DNA from: SIG603 sp963589785
GTDB taxonomy: Bacteria > Bacillota > Clostridia > Oscillospirales > Acutalibacteraceae
NCBI GenBank assembly: GCA_963589785.1
Contig: CAVAMJ010000005.1
Location: 62,001-126,000, forward strand
Reading direction: 5' to 3'
DNA: 64,000 nucleotides
Shown here: positions 16,341 to 24,448 of the stretch, piece after piece
Layout of the letters: each line of letters begins with the position of its first letter
Position numbering within the stretch: the stretch's first letter is position 1
The notes under the pieces: model-generated
Seen by the model: only the letters and a program-made list of their open reading frames with translations
The model's database searches: none
Told to the model about the DNA's origin: nothing
Program-made: the position numbers and the translations under genes

Positions 16341-17185
16341 TAGTTTTTAACCTCTAAGTTGTTAAGCTCAATTCCGAAAGAATGACAGTAGGAATAGGTC
16401 ACCAAGCCAAGGTAAAGATTGTCAAGCGGCAATATATCAGATTTTACATAGTAGCAGAGCGTCACATCCATGGATTCACCCTCATTCAAATTGAACATGA
16501 AGTAGCTGTCGCCGTCGGAATGAGCGCTGAAGTAAGCTAAAAAGGCATCTTGATATTTCCAGTCTGCATTGGTTTTGTCACTTGAGAAATCTTCGGAAAT
16601 AAACTCATCCTTTGAGCTGAACCAAAATATGTCAGAGTAAAAGGTATCGCCGTTGTTAGCTGATGCATTAATGTTGTTAATAGTCATGTTTATAACGAAT
16701 GGCTTATATCCATCACTGCTGTAATCGTCATAATCAATACTGGTTTCATTAGGGTCAATTCCCGTTGAAGCGAAATCATTATATAAAGTAGCACTGTTCA
16801 CTTTAAAAGTCATCTTGCCTGTCCAGTAACCAAATGCTTCTCTATTCGTTGGCGGTTTGTCGCCCTGCTCACGAGGTGCCAATAAATCAACAGGCAATTC
16901 TTCACCCATCTTACGAATAATCGGTTCTGTTCCGTCAAAAGTATCGCCTGATCCAAATGTACTGTCGGAAGATGTCTCGTTAGCTTGCGTTTCGCTTACA
17001 GATGAGCTTTCGGCAGAAGAAGTTGTCTTTTCAGAGCTATCTGTTATGCTTGTTTCTTCGACTTTGGAAATAGCCGATTGGGTAGCGCTTTGATTTGATG
17101 AATGTGATTTTACTAAAATCATTCCGATTAAAGCACCTAATAAAATAATTAAAAAGATTAAAATAGCTATAACTTTAGATTTCAT
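16340..17185 (-). CDS. Membrane-anchored extracytoplasmic protein with Ser/Thr-rich stalk
   Basis: The 281-residue protein has an uncleaved N-terminal helix (about residues 4-24), a low-complexity Ser/Thr/Glu stalk to about residue 90, and a C-terminal domain of alternating strands (KMTFKVNSATLY, FVINMTINNINA). No lipobox is present. The start is ATG 17185, set by ACGGAGG; the longer open frame would run into the hairpin at 17207-17235. It is the first gene after that hairpin and overlaps the next by one base. Its core has a look similar to the 13361 protein. It may be a surface receptor, chaperone or immunity part. Confidence 0.65.
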   Translation of the reverse strand: MKSKVIAILIFLIILLGALIGMILVKSHSSNQSATQSAISKVEETSITDSSEKTTSSAESSSVSETQANETSSDSTFGSGDTFDGTEPIIRKMGEELPVDLLAPREQGDKPPTNREAFGYWTGKMTFKVNSATLYNDFASTGIDPNETSIDYDDYSSDGYKPFVINMTINNINASANNGDTFYSDIFWFSSKDEFISEDFSSDKTNADWKYQDAFLAYFSAHSDGDSYFMFNLNEGESMDVTLCYYVKSDILPLDNLYLGLVTYSYCHSFGIELNNLEVKN

Positions 17186-17206
17186 AATAACCTCCGTAAA
17201 ATAAAA

Positions 17207-17235
17207 GCTCAGTGTCATAATGATTTGACACTGAG
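17207..17235 (-). terminator. Hairpin terminator between the secreted-protein gene and its ABC operon
   Basis: GCTCAGTGTCA and TGACACTGAGC form an 11-bp perfect stem with a 7-base loop. On the minus strand TTTTATTTTA follows. Its place right after a small secreted-protein gene and before transport genes fits a partial terminator that keeps the first gene highly expressed. Confidence 0.75.
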
Positions 17236-17323
17236 CATATATACATAATAACCGCCACTAAATCAGTAAAGGGAAAGGGAACAATTTCATCTAAATAAAT
17301 CTCTTCTCAAGAAGAATGAAAAA

Positions 17324-17773
17324 TTACCAGTTGAGGCGTGCAGAACCGTCCTCAGAGTAATCCTCGCTCCAAGTCAAGGTTACATCACCCCAAGAATAGT
17401 GGCTTTCTGGATAATAGGTTCTAAGACCTGCATATTTACCTGCAGCCTTTGTAGTGCTGTGCTTAATTGTTTTTCCACCATAAGTGGTAATCAAAAAATA
17501 AGACGACGAAGAGTTGCGAATCGAGGAATTTGCTCCAATAGTGGTTTTGATGTAAAAGCCATTCACCGGCATGGAATGATCCCTTACACTAAAATAAGTA
17601 GCGCTGTTGTTGTCTTTTTTGTAGGTATTAGGGGAATCAAAATATCTCTGACCGTAAGTCCACTTAAAGGTATGGACTTTATCCTTGGTCGATGCGTTGG
17701 CTGGAATTGCGAGCACTGATGTCAGTAAAATTACAGTGCAGAAAGTTAACATGATTCTCTTAAATGTATTCAT
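17324..17773 (-). CDS. Small secreted Cys-free protein, candidate bacteriocin-like effector
   Basis: This 149-residue protein has a clear Sec signal peptide ending in ANA, with probable cleavage after A27 and a mature part of about 122 residues. The mature part has no cysteine, is rich in Tyr, Ser, Thr and Trp, is slightly basic, and ends in LNW. Such features resemble small beta-rich secreted proteins next to ABC transporters (lactococcin 972-like or DUF2712-like), but I see no full match to either. AAAAGGAGACA precedes the ATG. It leads the minus-strand cluster and is separated from it by a hairpin. Confidence 0.65.
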   Translation of the reverse strand: MNTFKRIMLTFCTVILLTSVLAIPANASTKDKVHTFKWTYGQRYFDSPNTYKKDNNSATYFSVRDHSMPVNGFYIKTTIGANSSIRNSSSSYFLITTYGGKTIKHSTTKAAGKYAGLRTYYPESHYSWGDVTLTWSEDYSEDGSARLNW

Positions 17774-17961
17774 GTTATGTCTCCTTTTGTACTAAATGTC
17801 TTTTTCGTTGCGACTAACAAAACTATTTTTGTTCAACCTTTTCCTTTTTCAATTATGTGCCAATTAATAAGTATCAAATGCCCCTTGCCTTATATATCAT
17901 CACCTTAATATAGCATTATGCACTAAAACATTCTTCGATGTGGATTGTTTTATGCAAGTTG

Positions 17962-17990
17962 ATGATAGCATTTTGTGCTCTGATTGTCAA
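17962..17990 (-). promoter_or_regulatory. Promoter of the secreted-protein/ABC cluster
   Basis: On the minus strand: TTGACA (17985-17990), a 17-bp spacer and TATCAT (17962-17967). It implies a leader of about 180 bases, long for this window. I saw no known riboswitch in it. The remaining 17774-18196 stretch holds only this and the divergent promoter. Confidence 0.65.
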
Positions 17991-18084
17991 TAGGCTAAAT
18001 AGTAAGTTTGTTTAAATTAACTATAGCATTACGAAATCAAAGGGAACATGACTTAAAGCAGAATGGACATGCGCATTAAAAATG

Positions 18085-18113
18085 TTGAATACAAAAGAAG
18101 TTAGTTGTATAAT
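18085..18113 (+). promoter_or_regulatory. Promoter of the CUT1 sugar ABC operon
   Basis: TTGAAT (18085-18090), a 17-bp spacer and TATAAT (18108-18113), giving a leader of about 77 bases before the ATPase gene. Confidence 0.7.
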
Positions 18114-18196
18114 CATATCAGCATAGCCCATTTGAACGCAAAGCGTAAATTTAAAGCTTTGTATGTGTATCTTTTGTATCAAAGGAAAAGAAAATT

Positions 18197-19309
18197 ATGA
18201 AGGTTGTACTAAAAAATGTAACTAAGAAATTTCCTAATCGCAACAAGAAAATTCATGATGATTTTGTTGCAGTGGATAATTTTGATTTTGAAATTCCCGA
18301 CGGCAAGCTCATAGGATTGTTGGGCCCGTCAGGATGTGGAAAATCCACAACTCTTAATATGATATGCGGACTTGAAGCACCGACTTCAGGCAAGATTTAT
18401 TTTGGCGAAGATGATGTCACGGAGTTATCCCCTGAAATCAGAGGTGTCGGCATGGTTTTCCAGAATTATGCGCTCTATCCGCATTTGACGGTTATGCAGA
18501 ATATCTGTTTTCCGCTCGAAAACCTAAAGGGTAAGGAAAAACTTACAAAACAGCAGATGAAAGAAAAGGCACTTGATGCCGCTAAGCTTGTGCAGATCGA
18601 AGACTTCACCGACAGACTCCCAAGTGAGCTTTCCGGTGGTCAGCAGCAGAGAGTAGCGATTGCGAGAGCGCTTGTTAAAATGCCTAAGGTGCTTTTGCTT
18701 GATGAGCCGCTATCGAACCTCGATGCAAGACTGAGACTGCAAACTCGAGAAGAAATCCGAAGAATTCAGCGAGAGACAAAGATAACCACTATATTCGTTA
18801 CGCATGATCAAGAGGAAGCCATGAGCATATCCGATATGATTGTTGTCATGAATAAGGGTGTAGTCCAGCAAATCGGCAAGCCTCAGCTTGTTTATGATGA
18901 TCCTGTTAACTTATTTGTCGCAAAGTTCCTCGGTACTCCTCCGATTAATGTCTTTAACGGTCATGTTAAATCGGGTGTGCTTTATTTAGGCGATGATGCG
19001 GTGCTTAAAGTTGAGGGAGTTTCCGATAAGGAGGTTTATGTCGGAATTCGCCCCGAGGGATTTGTGCTTGACGAAAACGGCTCGATGCACTGCAAATTGA
19101 ATGCAGTCGAAGTTATGGGCAGAGACACAAGTGTTGTTTCATCGCACAAAGCGGCTGTTACTTCAAGCATTCGCTCGATAATTCCGTCTGAAAGCAAGAC
19201 CGATTCTGCAAAGGATGATATCACATTCTCACTCAAACCGTTCAAGACATATCTTTTTGACAAAGAGAGCGAGAAAAGGATAAGCTGTAAGCTTTCCGAG
19301 GTAAAATGA
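18197..19309 (+). CDS. Sugar ABC transporter ATPase, MalK/UgpC type
   Basis: This 370-residue ATPase powers import by the permeases that follow. Walker A is GPSGCGKST (residues 43-51), then the Q-loop FQNYALYPH, signature LSGGQQQRV, Walker B VLLLDEPLSNLD and THDQEEAMS. After residue 240 a C-terminal OB/TOBE regulatory domain follows, as in MalK. AAAGGAAAAG precedes the ATG. Many CUT1 operons lack their own ATPase, so its presence makes this a complete transporter. The sugar is not indicated; no glycosidase or regulator lies next to it. Confidence 0.93.
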   Translation: MKVVLKNVTKKFPNRNKKIHDDFVAVDNFDFEIPDGKLIGLLGPSGCGKSTTLNMICGLEAPTSGKIYFGEDDVTELSPEIRGVGMVFQNYALYPHLTVMQNICFPLENLKGKEKLTKQQMKEKALDAAKLVQIEDFTDRLPSELSGGQQQRVAIARALVKMPKVLLLDEPLSNLDARLRLQTREEIRRIQRETKITTIFVTHDQEEAMSISDMIVVMNKGVVQQIGKPQLVYDDPVNLFVAKFLGTPPINVFNGHVKSGVLYLGDDAVLKVEGVSDKEVYVGIRPEGFVLDENGSMHCKLNAVEVMGRDTSVVSSHKAAVTSSIRSIIPSESKTDSAKDDITFSLKPFKTYLFDKESEKRISCKLSEVK

Positions 19310-20199
19310 TGAAAAAAAGCAATCTTAAAGCTTGGCTCTATCTTTTGCCGGCAATACTTTTTCTTGGATTTTTCATGGTCTATCCGCTCATAGATGTTCT
19401 CATTTATTCAGTGGAAGAGGGCTATAATTCCGCTTCTCAGAGCTTTTTTGGCTACGGACTTTACAATTACAGTTATGTTCTTCACGACACATATTTTTTA
19501 CAGGCGGTCAAGAATACATTTATACTTGTCGTGATAACCGTTCCGCTTTCCACGCTGTTTGCTCTTTTGATTTCTCTTGCACTAAACAGCATTACAAAGC
19601 TTAAAAATCTATTTCAGACAATTTACTTTTTGCCGTATGTAACCAATACGCTTGCAGTCGGTCTTGTTTTCATGATACTTTTCAAGAAAACAGCTTATTC
19701 TGACGGTATGGTTAATTTGCTCATCAATGCTTTCGGTGGTCAGTCTGTTGATTTTATCGACGGCCCGTACTGGGCGAAAATGTTCGTCATGTGCTTTTAC
19801 ACGATATGGGTAGTTCTTCCGTTCAAAATCCTCATTTTGACAAGTGCGCTTGCATCGGTGAATGAGGAATATTACAAAGCGGCAAAAGTGGACGGAGCGT
19901 CCTCTTGGACAATTTTCAGAAAGATTACACTTCCTATGATAAGCCCCATGATTTTCTATCTTGTAATCACAGGATTTATCGGAGCGTTCAAAGCATACAG
20001 CGACGAGGTCGCACTTTTCGGAACTGACCTCAATGCGGCTGGAATGAACACCATTGTCGGATATGTTTATGATATGCTTTACGGAAACAGCGGCGGTTAT
20101 CCGTCCTACGCATCGGCGGCGGCACTCATTCTTTTTGCTATTGTGCTGACTATTACCTGTATCAATCTGCTTGTAAGCAGAAAGAAAGTCCATTATTGA
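19306..20199 (+). CDS. Sugar ABC permease, MalF/UgpA type
   Basis: This 297-residue membrane protein has six predicted helices and the EAA loop (EEYYKAAKVDGASSWTIFRKITLP) that docks on the ATPase. The ATG overlaps the ATPase stop by four bases. With the 20210 permease it forms the heterodimeric pore of a CUT1-type importer. Confidence 0.92.
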   Translation: MMKKSNLKAWLYLLPAILFLGFFMVYPLIDVLIYSVEEGYNSASQSFFGYGLYNYSYVLHDTYFLQAVKNTFILVVITVPLSTLFALLISLALNSITKLKNLFQTIYFLPYVTNTLAVGLVFMILFKKTAYSDGMVNLLINAFGGQSVDFIDGPYWAKMFVMCFYTIWVVLPFKILILTSALASVNEEYYKAAKVDGASSWTIFRKITLPMISPMIFYLVITGFIGAFKAYSDEVALFGTDLNAAGMNTIVGYVYDMLYGNSGGYPSYASAAALILFAIVLTITCINLLVSRKKVHY

Positions 20200-20209
20200 G
20201 GTGAAGACT

Positions 20210-21085
20210 ATGACTGATTTAAGCGAATACAGAGCAAAAGAGCTTCACGCCAAGAGACGCAGAAAGGTATTCAAGGCAATTACCTATATCTTTCTTGCAG
20301 TGTGGGCAGTGGCGGTTCTCTTTCCGTTCTACTGGATGATACTCACCTCGATAAAAAGCTACAGCTCATACAACGCTGAGTATATTCCGCAGTTCTACAC
20401 GGCAAATCCGACATATCAAAACTATGTGGACGCATTTACAAGCGTTCCTCTTGCGAGATATTTCTCAAATACCGTCATATTCACGGTTATTACAACGACT
20501 ATAATGCTTGTTGTGACGGTGCTTGCCGCATTTGCATTTTCAAGACTTGAATTCAAAGGCAAGAACCTTGTTTTCACGATATTTCTTTCTCTAATGATGA
20601 TTCCTAACGAGCTTGTGGTTATCACTAATTATCAGACGATTACCAACCTCGGCTTGAGAAATACATTTACAGGCTTGATACTTCCGTCGGTCACCTCGGT
20701 GTTTTATATTTACTTATTAAAAGAAAACTTCGAGCAAATTCCTGATGAGCTTTACAAGGCGGCAAAGGTAGACGGCACTTCTGATTTCAAATACCTGACG
20801 AGGGTAATGATTCCTATTTGCAAACCTACGATAATCACCGTGCTTATATTAAAGGTAATAGAGTGCTGGAATTCTTATGTTTGGCCAAGACTTATTACGG
20901 ACAACTCAATGTATTTCCTTGTATCAAACGGAATTCAGGAAATCCGTGAAAACGGTTTCGGACGAGAGAATGTGCCCGCAATGATGGCGGCAGTCGTTGT
21001 CATAAGCGTTCCGCTTATCGTGCTGTTCCTCATTTTCCACAAGAAAATTATGGAAGGCGTATCGAGAGGAGGCACAAAGGGATGA
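20210..21085 (+). CDS. Sugar ABC permease, MalG/UgpE type
   Basis: This 291-residue permease has six helices. Its EAA loop contains DELYKAAKVDGTSDFKYL. ATG 20210 is preferred because GAGGTGA lies six bases before it; the GTG at 20201 is part of that site. It begins 10 bases after the first permease and overlaps the binding-protein gene by four bases, so the operon order is ATPase, permease, permease, binding protein. Confidence 0.92.
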   Translation: MTDLSEYRAKELHAKRRRKVFKAITYIFLAVWAVAVLFPFYWMILTSIKSYSSYNAEYIPQFYTANPTYQNYVDAFTSVPLARYFSNTVIFTVITTTIMLVVTVLAAFAFSRLEFKGKNLVFTIFLSLMMIPNELVVITNYQTITNLGLRNTFTGLILPSVTSVFYIYLLKENFEQIPDELYKAAKVDGTSDFKYLTRVMIPICKPTIITVLILKVIECWNSYVWPRLITDNSMYFLVSNGIQEIRENGFGRENVPAMMAAVVVISVPLIVLFLIFHKKIMEGVSRGGTKG

Positions 21086-22680
21086 TAAAAAGACTTAAGG
21101 CGATTGTCTTAGCTTGCGTGTTGATATTCATGGCATTTAATTTCACCGCTTGTCACGGTTCAAAGGGACAGAGCGCATTCATCGTTCCGGAGGAGTTTGA
21201 CGAAAGCAAAAACTATGAGATATCCTTTTGGGCAAAGAACGATACCAATAAAAATCAAACAGATATTTACAACAAAGCGATAGAAGATTTCGAGAAGCTT
21301 TATCCTAACATTAAAGTTAATCTCAAACTTTATACGGATTACAGCAAGATTTATAATGATGTTATCACTAATATCGCAACCGATACCACGCCGAATGTGT
21401 GTATAACCTATCCCGACCATATCGCAACATATTTGACGGGCGATAATGTCGTTGTTCCCCTTGATGATTTACTTACCGATGAGAAGTACGGTTTGGGCGG
21501 TACTGAAGTCAAATTCGATTCCCCTACAAAGGACGAGATTATCCCCGAATTCTTAAACGAATGTTACATTGGCGATTCTTGTTACGCTTTGCCGTATATG
21601 CGCTCGACTGAGGCTCTTTATATCAACAAGACCTATGTCGAAAAGCTTGGCTTCGAGATTCCCGATGTACTCACATGGGATTTTATCTGGGAGGTATCTG
21701 AGGCGGCTATGGAACAGGATTCCGACGGAAATTATCTAGTGAACGGTCAAAAGGTTTTGATTCCTTTCATATATAAATCAACCGACAACATGATGATTTC
21801 AATGCTCAAACAGTTGGATGGCGGTTATTCCGATTCTAACGGTGATGTTCTCATTTTCAACGATACTACAAAAGAAATTCTTGAGACAGTCGCCGAGCAC
21901 GTGCAAACAGGTGCATTTTCGACATTCAAGATTTCAAGTTACCCGGCAAACTTTTTGAATGCGGGACAGTGCATTTTTGCTATTGACTCCACCGCCGGTT
22001 CTACTTGGATGGGATCTGATGCTCCGCTTTCCGATATTGCAGATGATTCCAAGGTTGACTTCGAGACAGTTGTAAGACCTATTCCGCAGTACGATACGGA
22101 TAATCCAAAGATGATTTCACAGGGTCCCTCTGTTTGCGTGTTCAATAAAAGTGACAGCGGCGAGGTGCTCGCTTCGTGGCTTTTCACGCAGTATCTATTG
22201 AGCAATGATGTTCAGATACCTTATGCCGAGACAGAGGGCTATGTGCCCGTTACCTCAAAGGCTCAGGAAAGCGATGAATATCAAGATTATCTCACAAAAG
22301 AGGGAGAGGACACAACTACTCACTATCAGGTTAAGATAGATGCAACAAAGCTTTTGCTTGATAATATCGAGAATACATTTGTCACACCTGTATTTAACGG
22401 TTCTGCTTCACTGAGAAGTGCGTCGGGAGAGCTTATCGAGAATGTGGCTAAGTCCGTAAGGCGAAAGCAAACGGTTGACGATGCGTTTATCGAAAATCTC
22501 TATTCCGATGTCAGTTCTCTTTACAGACTCGACCAAATTACTGCCGTGAGCACTTCGGGAAAAGCAGATTTAGGTCCGCTTCCTACTACGGCTGTCGTGC
22601 TTTTGTCAGCACTTGGGGTAACGTGGCTTTTGATAATTTTGTATTTTGTTATCGGCAAAGTCAGAAAAAAGAAAAACTAA
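21082..22680 (+). CDS. Sugar-binding lipoprotein with extra C-terminal membrane helix
   Basis: This 532-residue solute-binding protein captures the sugar for the CUT1 permeases. The signal peptide ends in FTAC, giving lipid attachment at C24. The binding domain opens with ISFWAKNDTN and holds the family-1 pattern of paired lobes. Unusually, after about residue 500 there is a hydrophobic stretch of about 23 residues followed by GKVRKKKN, a classic stop-transfer helix. The protein is thus held at both ends, and is about 100 residues longer than usual CUT1 binding proteins. Its gene overlaps the permease stop by four bases. Confidence 0.88.
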   Translation: MIKRLKAIVLACVLIFMAFNFTACHGSKGQSAFIVPEEFDESKNYEISFWAKNDTNKNQTDIYNKAIEDFEKLYPNIKVNLKLYTDYSKIYNDVITNIATDTTPNVCITYPDHIATYLTGDNVVVPLDDLLTDEKYGLGGTEVKFDSPTKDEIIPEFLNECYIGDSCYALPYMRSTEALYINKTYVEKLGFEIPDVLTWDFIWEVSEAAMEQDSDGNYLVNGQKVLIPFIYKSTDNMMISMLKQLDGGYSDSNGDVLIFNDTTKEILETVAEHVQTGAFSTFKISSYPANFLNAGQCIFAIDSTAGSTWMGSDAPLSDIADDSKVDFETVVRPIPQYDTDNPKMISQGPSVCVFNKSDSGEVLASWLFTQYLLSNDVQIPYAETEGYVPVTSKAQESDEYQDYLTKEGEDTTTHYQVKIDATKLLLDNIENTFVTPVFNGSASLRSASGELIENVAKSVRRKQTVDDAFIENLYSDVSSLYRLDQITAVSTSGKADLGPLPTTAVVLLSALGVTWLLIILYFVIGKVRKKKN

Positions 22681-22684
22681 GTTT

Positions 22685-22716
22685 AGCGGCGGTCGCATAA
22701 GGCTGCCGCTTTTTTC
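22685..22716 (+). terminator. Terminator of the sugar ABC operon
   Basis: AGCGGC (22685-22690) pairs with GCCGCT (22705-22710), followed by TTTTTT. Confidence 0.8.
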
Positions 22717-22785
22717 AAGCGAAGTGTCAGTTTGTGAAATTTAATTGTTTGAAATGCCAAACTTTTGAAAAAGTTTAAATAAAGC

Positions 22786-22815
22786 TTGATTTCTCGCTTG
22801 TTTTTGTGATATATT
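22786..22815 (+). promoter_or_regulatory. Promoter of the DUF2798 gene
   Basis: TTGATT (22786-22791), an 18-bp spacer and TATATT (22810-22815). The leader of about 95 bases includes the inverted repeat at 22863-22902. Confidence 0.45.
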
Positions 22816-22862
22816 AACACGAACTTAATATGGTTTTTATTGGAAACGCACAATCCTCCGGG

Positions 22863-22902
22863 ATGATAACGAACAACACATCAATTAAAATTTCGTTATC
22901 AT
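22863..22902 (+). promoter_or_regulatory. Perfect inverted repeat in the DUF2798 leader
   Basis: ATGATAACGAA (22863-22873) and TTCGTTATCAT (22892-22902) are exact complements with an 18-base loop. The second arm ends a few bases before the AGGAGGG ribosome site, so the hairpin or a DNA-binding protein here could affect expression. Confidence 0.55.
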
Positions 22903-22919
22903 ATTAGGAGGGTATTTTT

Positions 22920-23399
22920 ATGCCAAAAACTAAATTTCAGGACGTAGTATTCACAGCTATTATGGCAACAATCATGGTTTACGGAATGGTTGTTTACAAT
23001 GTAGCACTCAACACAGGCAGCGTAAGCGGAATGACATTTTTAGCCGCTACTCACGAATTGCCGATCATGGTTCCGATTGCCTTTATCCTTGAGTTCTTCA
23101 TTGTCGGTAAGATTGCAAGAAAGCTCGCTTTCTCTGTTATGAGACCGACAGACAGACCACAGTTCATTACATATGCTATTTCAATTTGCATTTGTTGCAT
23201 CATGTGCCCAACAATGAGCCTTATCGCTACATTCCTCTTCAAGACACCGTCCTTCGGCACTTGGGTTGAGACATGGGCAATGAATTTCCCAATGGCAATT
23301 TTCTATCAGATGTTCTACTGCGGTCCGCTCGTAAGACTTATCTTCAGATGCATTTTCGAGAGAAAAGGCAAGGGCGAGAATAAGGCAGAGAATAAGTAA
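22920..23399 (+). CDS. DUF2798 family membrane protein
   Basis: This 159-residue protein has about four membrane helices. The repeated pattern F-x-x-x-x-M-x-x-x-M-V/x-Y-N (first helix) and NFPMAIFYQMFYCGPLVR (last helix) fits DUF2798. AGGAGGG stands before the ATG. The biological role of the family is unknown. It is flanked by terminators and is monocistronic. Confidence 0.75.
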   Translation: MPKTKFQDVVFTAIMATIMVYGMVVYNVALNTGSVSGMTFLAATHELPIMVPIAFILEFFIVGKIARKLAFSVMRPTDRPQFITYAISICICCIMCPTMSLIATFLFKTPSFGTWVETWAMNFPMAIFYQMFYCGPLVRLIFRCIFERKGKGENKAENK

Positions 23400-23409
23400 T
23401 TTTGATTTT

Positions 23410-23445
23410 AAAGCACACGGTTTTTAGCTGTGTGCTTTTTCTTTT
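23410..23445 (+). terminator. Terminator after the DUF2798 gene
   Basis: AAAGCACAC and GTGTGCTTT pair around a short loop, followed by TTTTCTTTT. Confidence 0.85.
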
Positions 23446-23504
23446 GTGTAAAAATTTGTACTAAAATTCAAAAAAGTGATAATAAAGATTTGCGATTATT
23501 AACC

Positions 23505-23532
23505 TTGATTTTTATTTTGAATGTTATATAAT
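23505..23532 (+). promoter_or_regulatory. Promoter of the OB-fold-like lipoprotein gene
   Basis: TTGATT (23505-23510), a 16-bp spacer and TATAAT (23527-23532). Its predicted start near 23540 rules out an in-frame ATG at 23521 and supports ATG 23581. Confidence 0.65.
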
Positions 23533-23580
23533 AAATTATGGCAAAAATGCCAAATAAATATATTTTTGGAGAAAAGAAAA

Positions 23581-24384
23581 ATGAAAAGATTTTTAGCAGT
23601 TCTGACAGTTCTTTCTCTCGCATTCGCTATGACAGCTTGCTCAAGCAGTGATTCTTCTTCAAGCACAGCATCAAGCGAGGCTTCCACAGAGAGCAGTGAG
23701 GCAGTTTCTTCTGAGGCTTCTTCCGAGGCAGAGAGCAGCGAGGCTAGTGATGTAGCAGTTATGACATATGATGAGTATGTTGCAGCTGAGCTCGACACAG
23801 AGGTTTGCGTTGAGACTTACGTTCAGGCTAAGCAGTCCTGGTGGGAGGACAAGGCTACTGTTTACACTCAGGATGAGAACGGTGCTTATTTCCTTTACAA
23901 CATGGCTTGCTCTGAGGAAGACTATGATAAGCTCACAGTCGGCACAAAGATTCGTGTAACAGGCTACAAGTCCGAGTGGTCAGGCGAGGTTGAAATCACA
24001 GACGCTACATTCGAGATCATTGACGGTAACTATGTTGCTGAGCCGGTTGACGTAACAGATCTTCTTGGCAAGGACGAGCTCATCGACCACCAGAACCAGC
24101 TTGTTTCCTTCACAGGACTCACAGTTGAGGCTGCTGACGAGAGCGGTGCCGCTTACCTCTACAACTATGACGGTTCCGGTACAGACGGTGACGACCTTTA
24201 CTTCAACGTTTCTAAGGACGGCGAGACATATACATTCACAGTTGAGTCTTATCTCTGCGATAACACAACAGATGTATACAAGGCTGTTAAGGAGCTTAAG
24301 GTTGGCGATACTGTTGACCTCGAAGGTTTCCTTTACTGGTATGACGGTGTAAACCCACACATCACTTCTGTCACAGTTAAATAA
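23581..24384 (+). CDS. Secreted lipoprotein, probable tandem OB-fold
   Basis: This 267-residue protein has a lipobox MTAC with lipidation at C20. A stalk of about 40 Ser/Glu/Ala residues follows, then two domains with similar strand order: TVYTQDENGAYFLYNM...VGTKIRVTGYKSEWSGEVEIT and a second block ending VGDTVDLEGFLYWYDGVNPHIT. The 'G-T/D-x-V/I-x-V/L-x-G' turns are typical of OB-fold exported proteins. No enzyme motif is seen. GGAGAAAAG precedes the ATG. Biased, few-codon usage suggests strong expression. Function unknown. Confidence 0.7.
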   Translation: MKRFLAVLTVLSLAFAMTACSSSDSSSSTASSEASTESSEAVSSEASSEAESSEASDVAVMTYDEYVAAELDTEVCVETYVQAKQSWWEDKATVYTQDENGAYFLYNMACSEEDYDKLTVGTKIRVTGYKSEWSGEVEITDATFEIIDGNYVAEPVDVTDLLGKDELIDHQNQLVSFTGLTVEAADESGAAYLYNYDGSGTDGDDLYFNVSKDGETYTFTVESYLCDNTTDVYKAVKELKVGDTVDLEGFLYWYDGVNPHITSVTVK

Positions 24385-24401
24385 TCATTTAGCTTAAAAC
24401 T

Positions 24402-24434
24402 AAAGCGAGGAAGTTAAATTCTTCCTCGCTTTTC
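24402..24434. terminator. Bidirectional terminator between the lipoprotein gene and the trp operon
   Basis: AAAGCGAGGAAG and CTTCCTCGCTTT form a 12-bp stem around seven bases, with T-rich tracts on both strands. Confidence 0.88.
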
Positions 24435-24448
24435 TTTTATGTTTAAAA

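Noticed and set aside
17324..17773. Lantibiotic or other modified-peptide precursor
   Set aside because: The mature part has no cysteine, the leader is a Sec signal peptide rather than a LanM/LanBC-type leader, and no modification enzyme is nearby.
17324..17773. Firm assignment to lactococcin 972
   Set aside because: Size is about double and the expected partner with a DUF1430 permease is missing; only general resemblance (Sec signal, no Cys, C-terminal Trp).
19609..20193. A 194-codon minus-strand frame opposite the MalF-type permease
   Set aside because: Shadow of a permease gene with an intact EAA loop; composition is Cys/His/Arg-rich and unlike neighbours.
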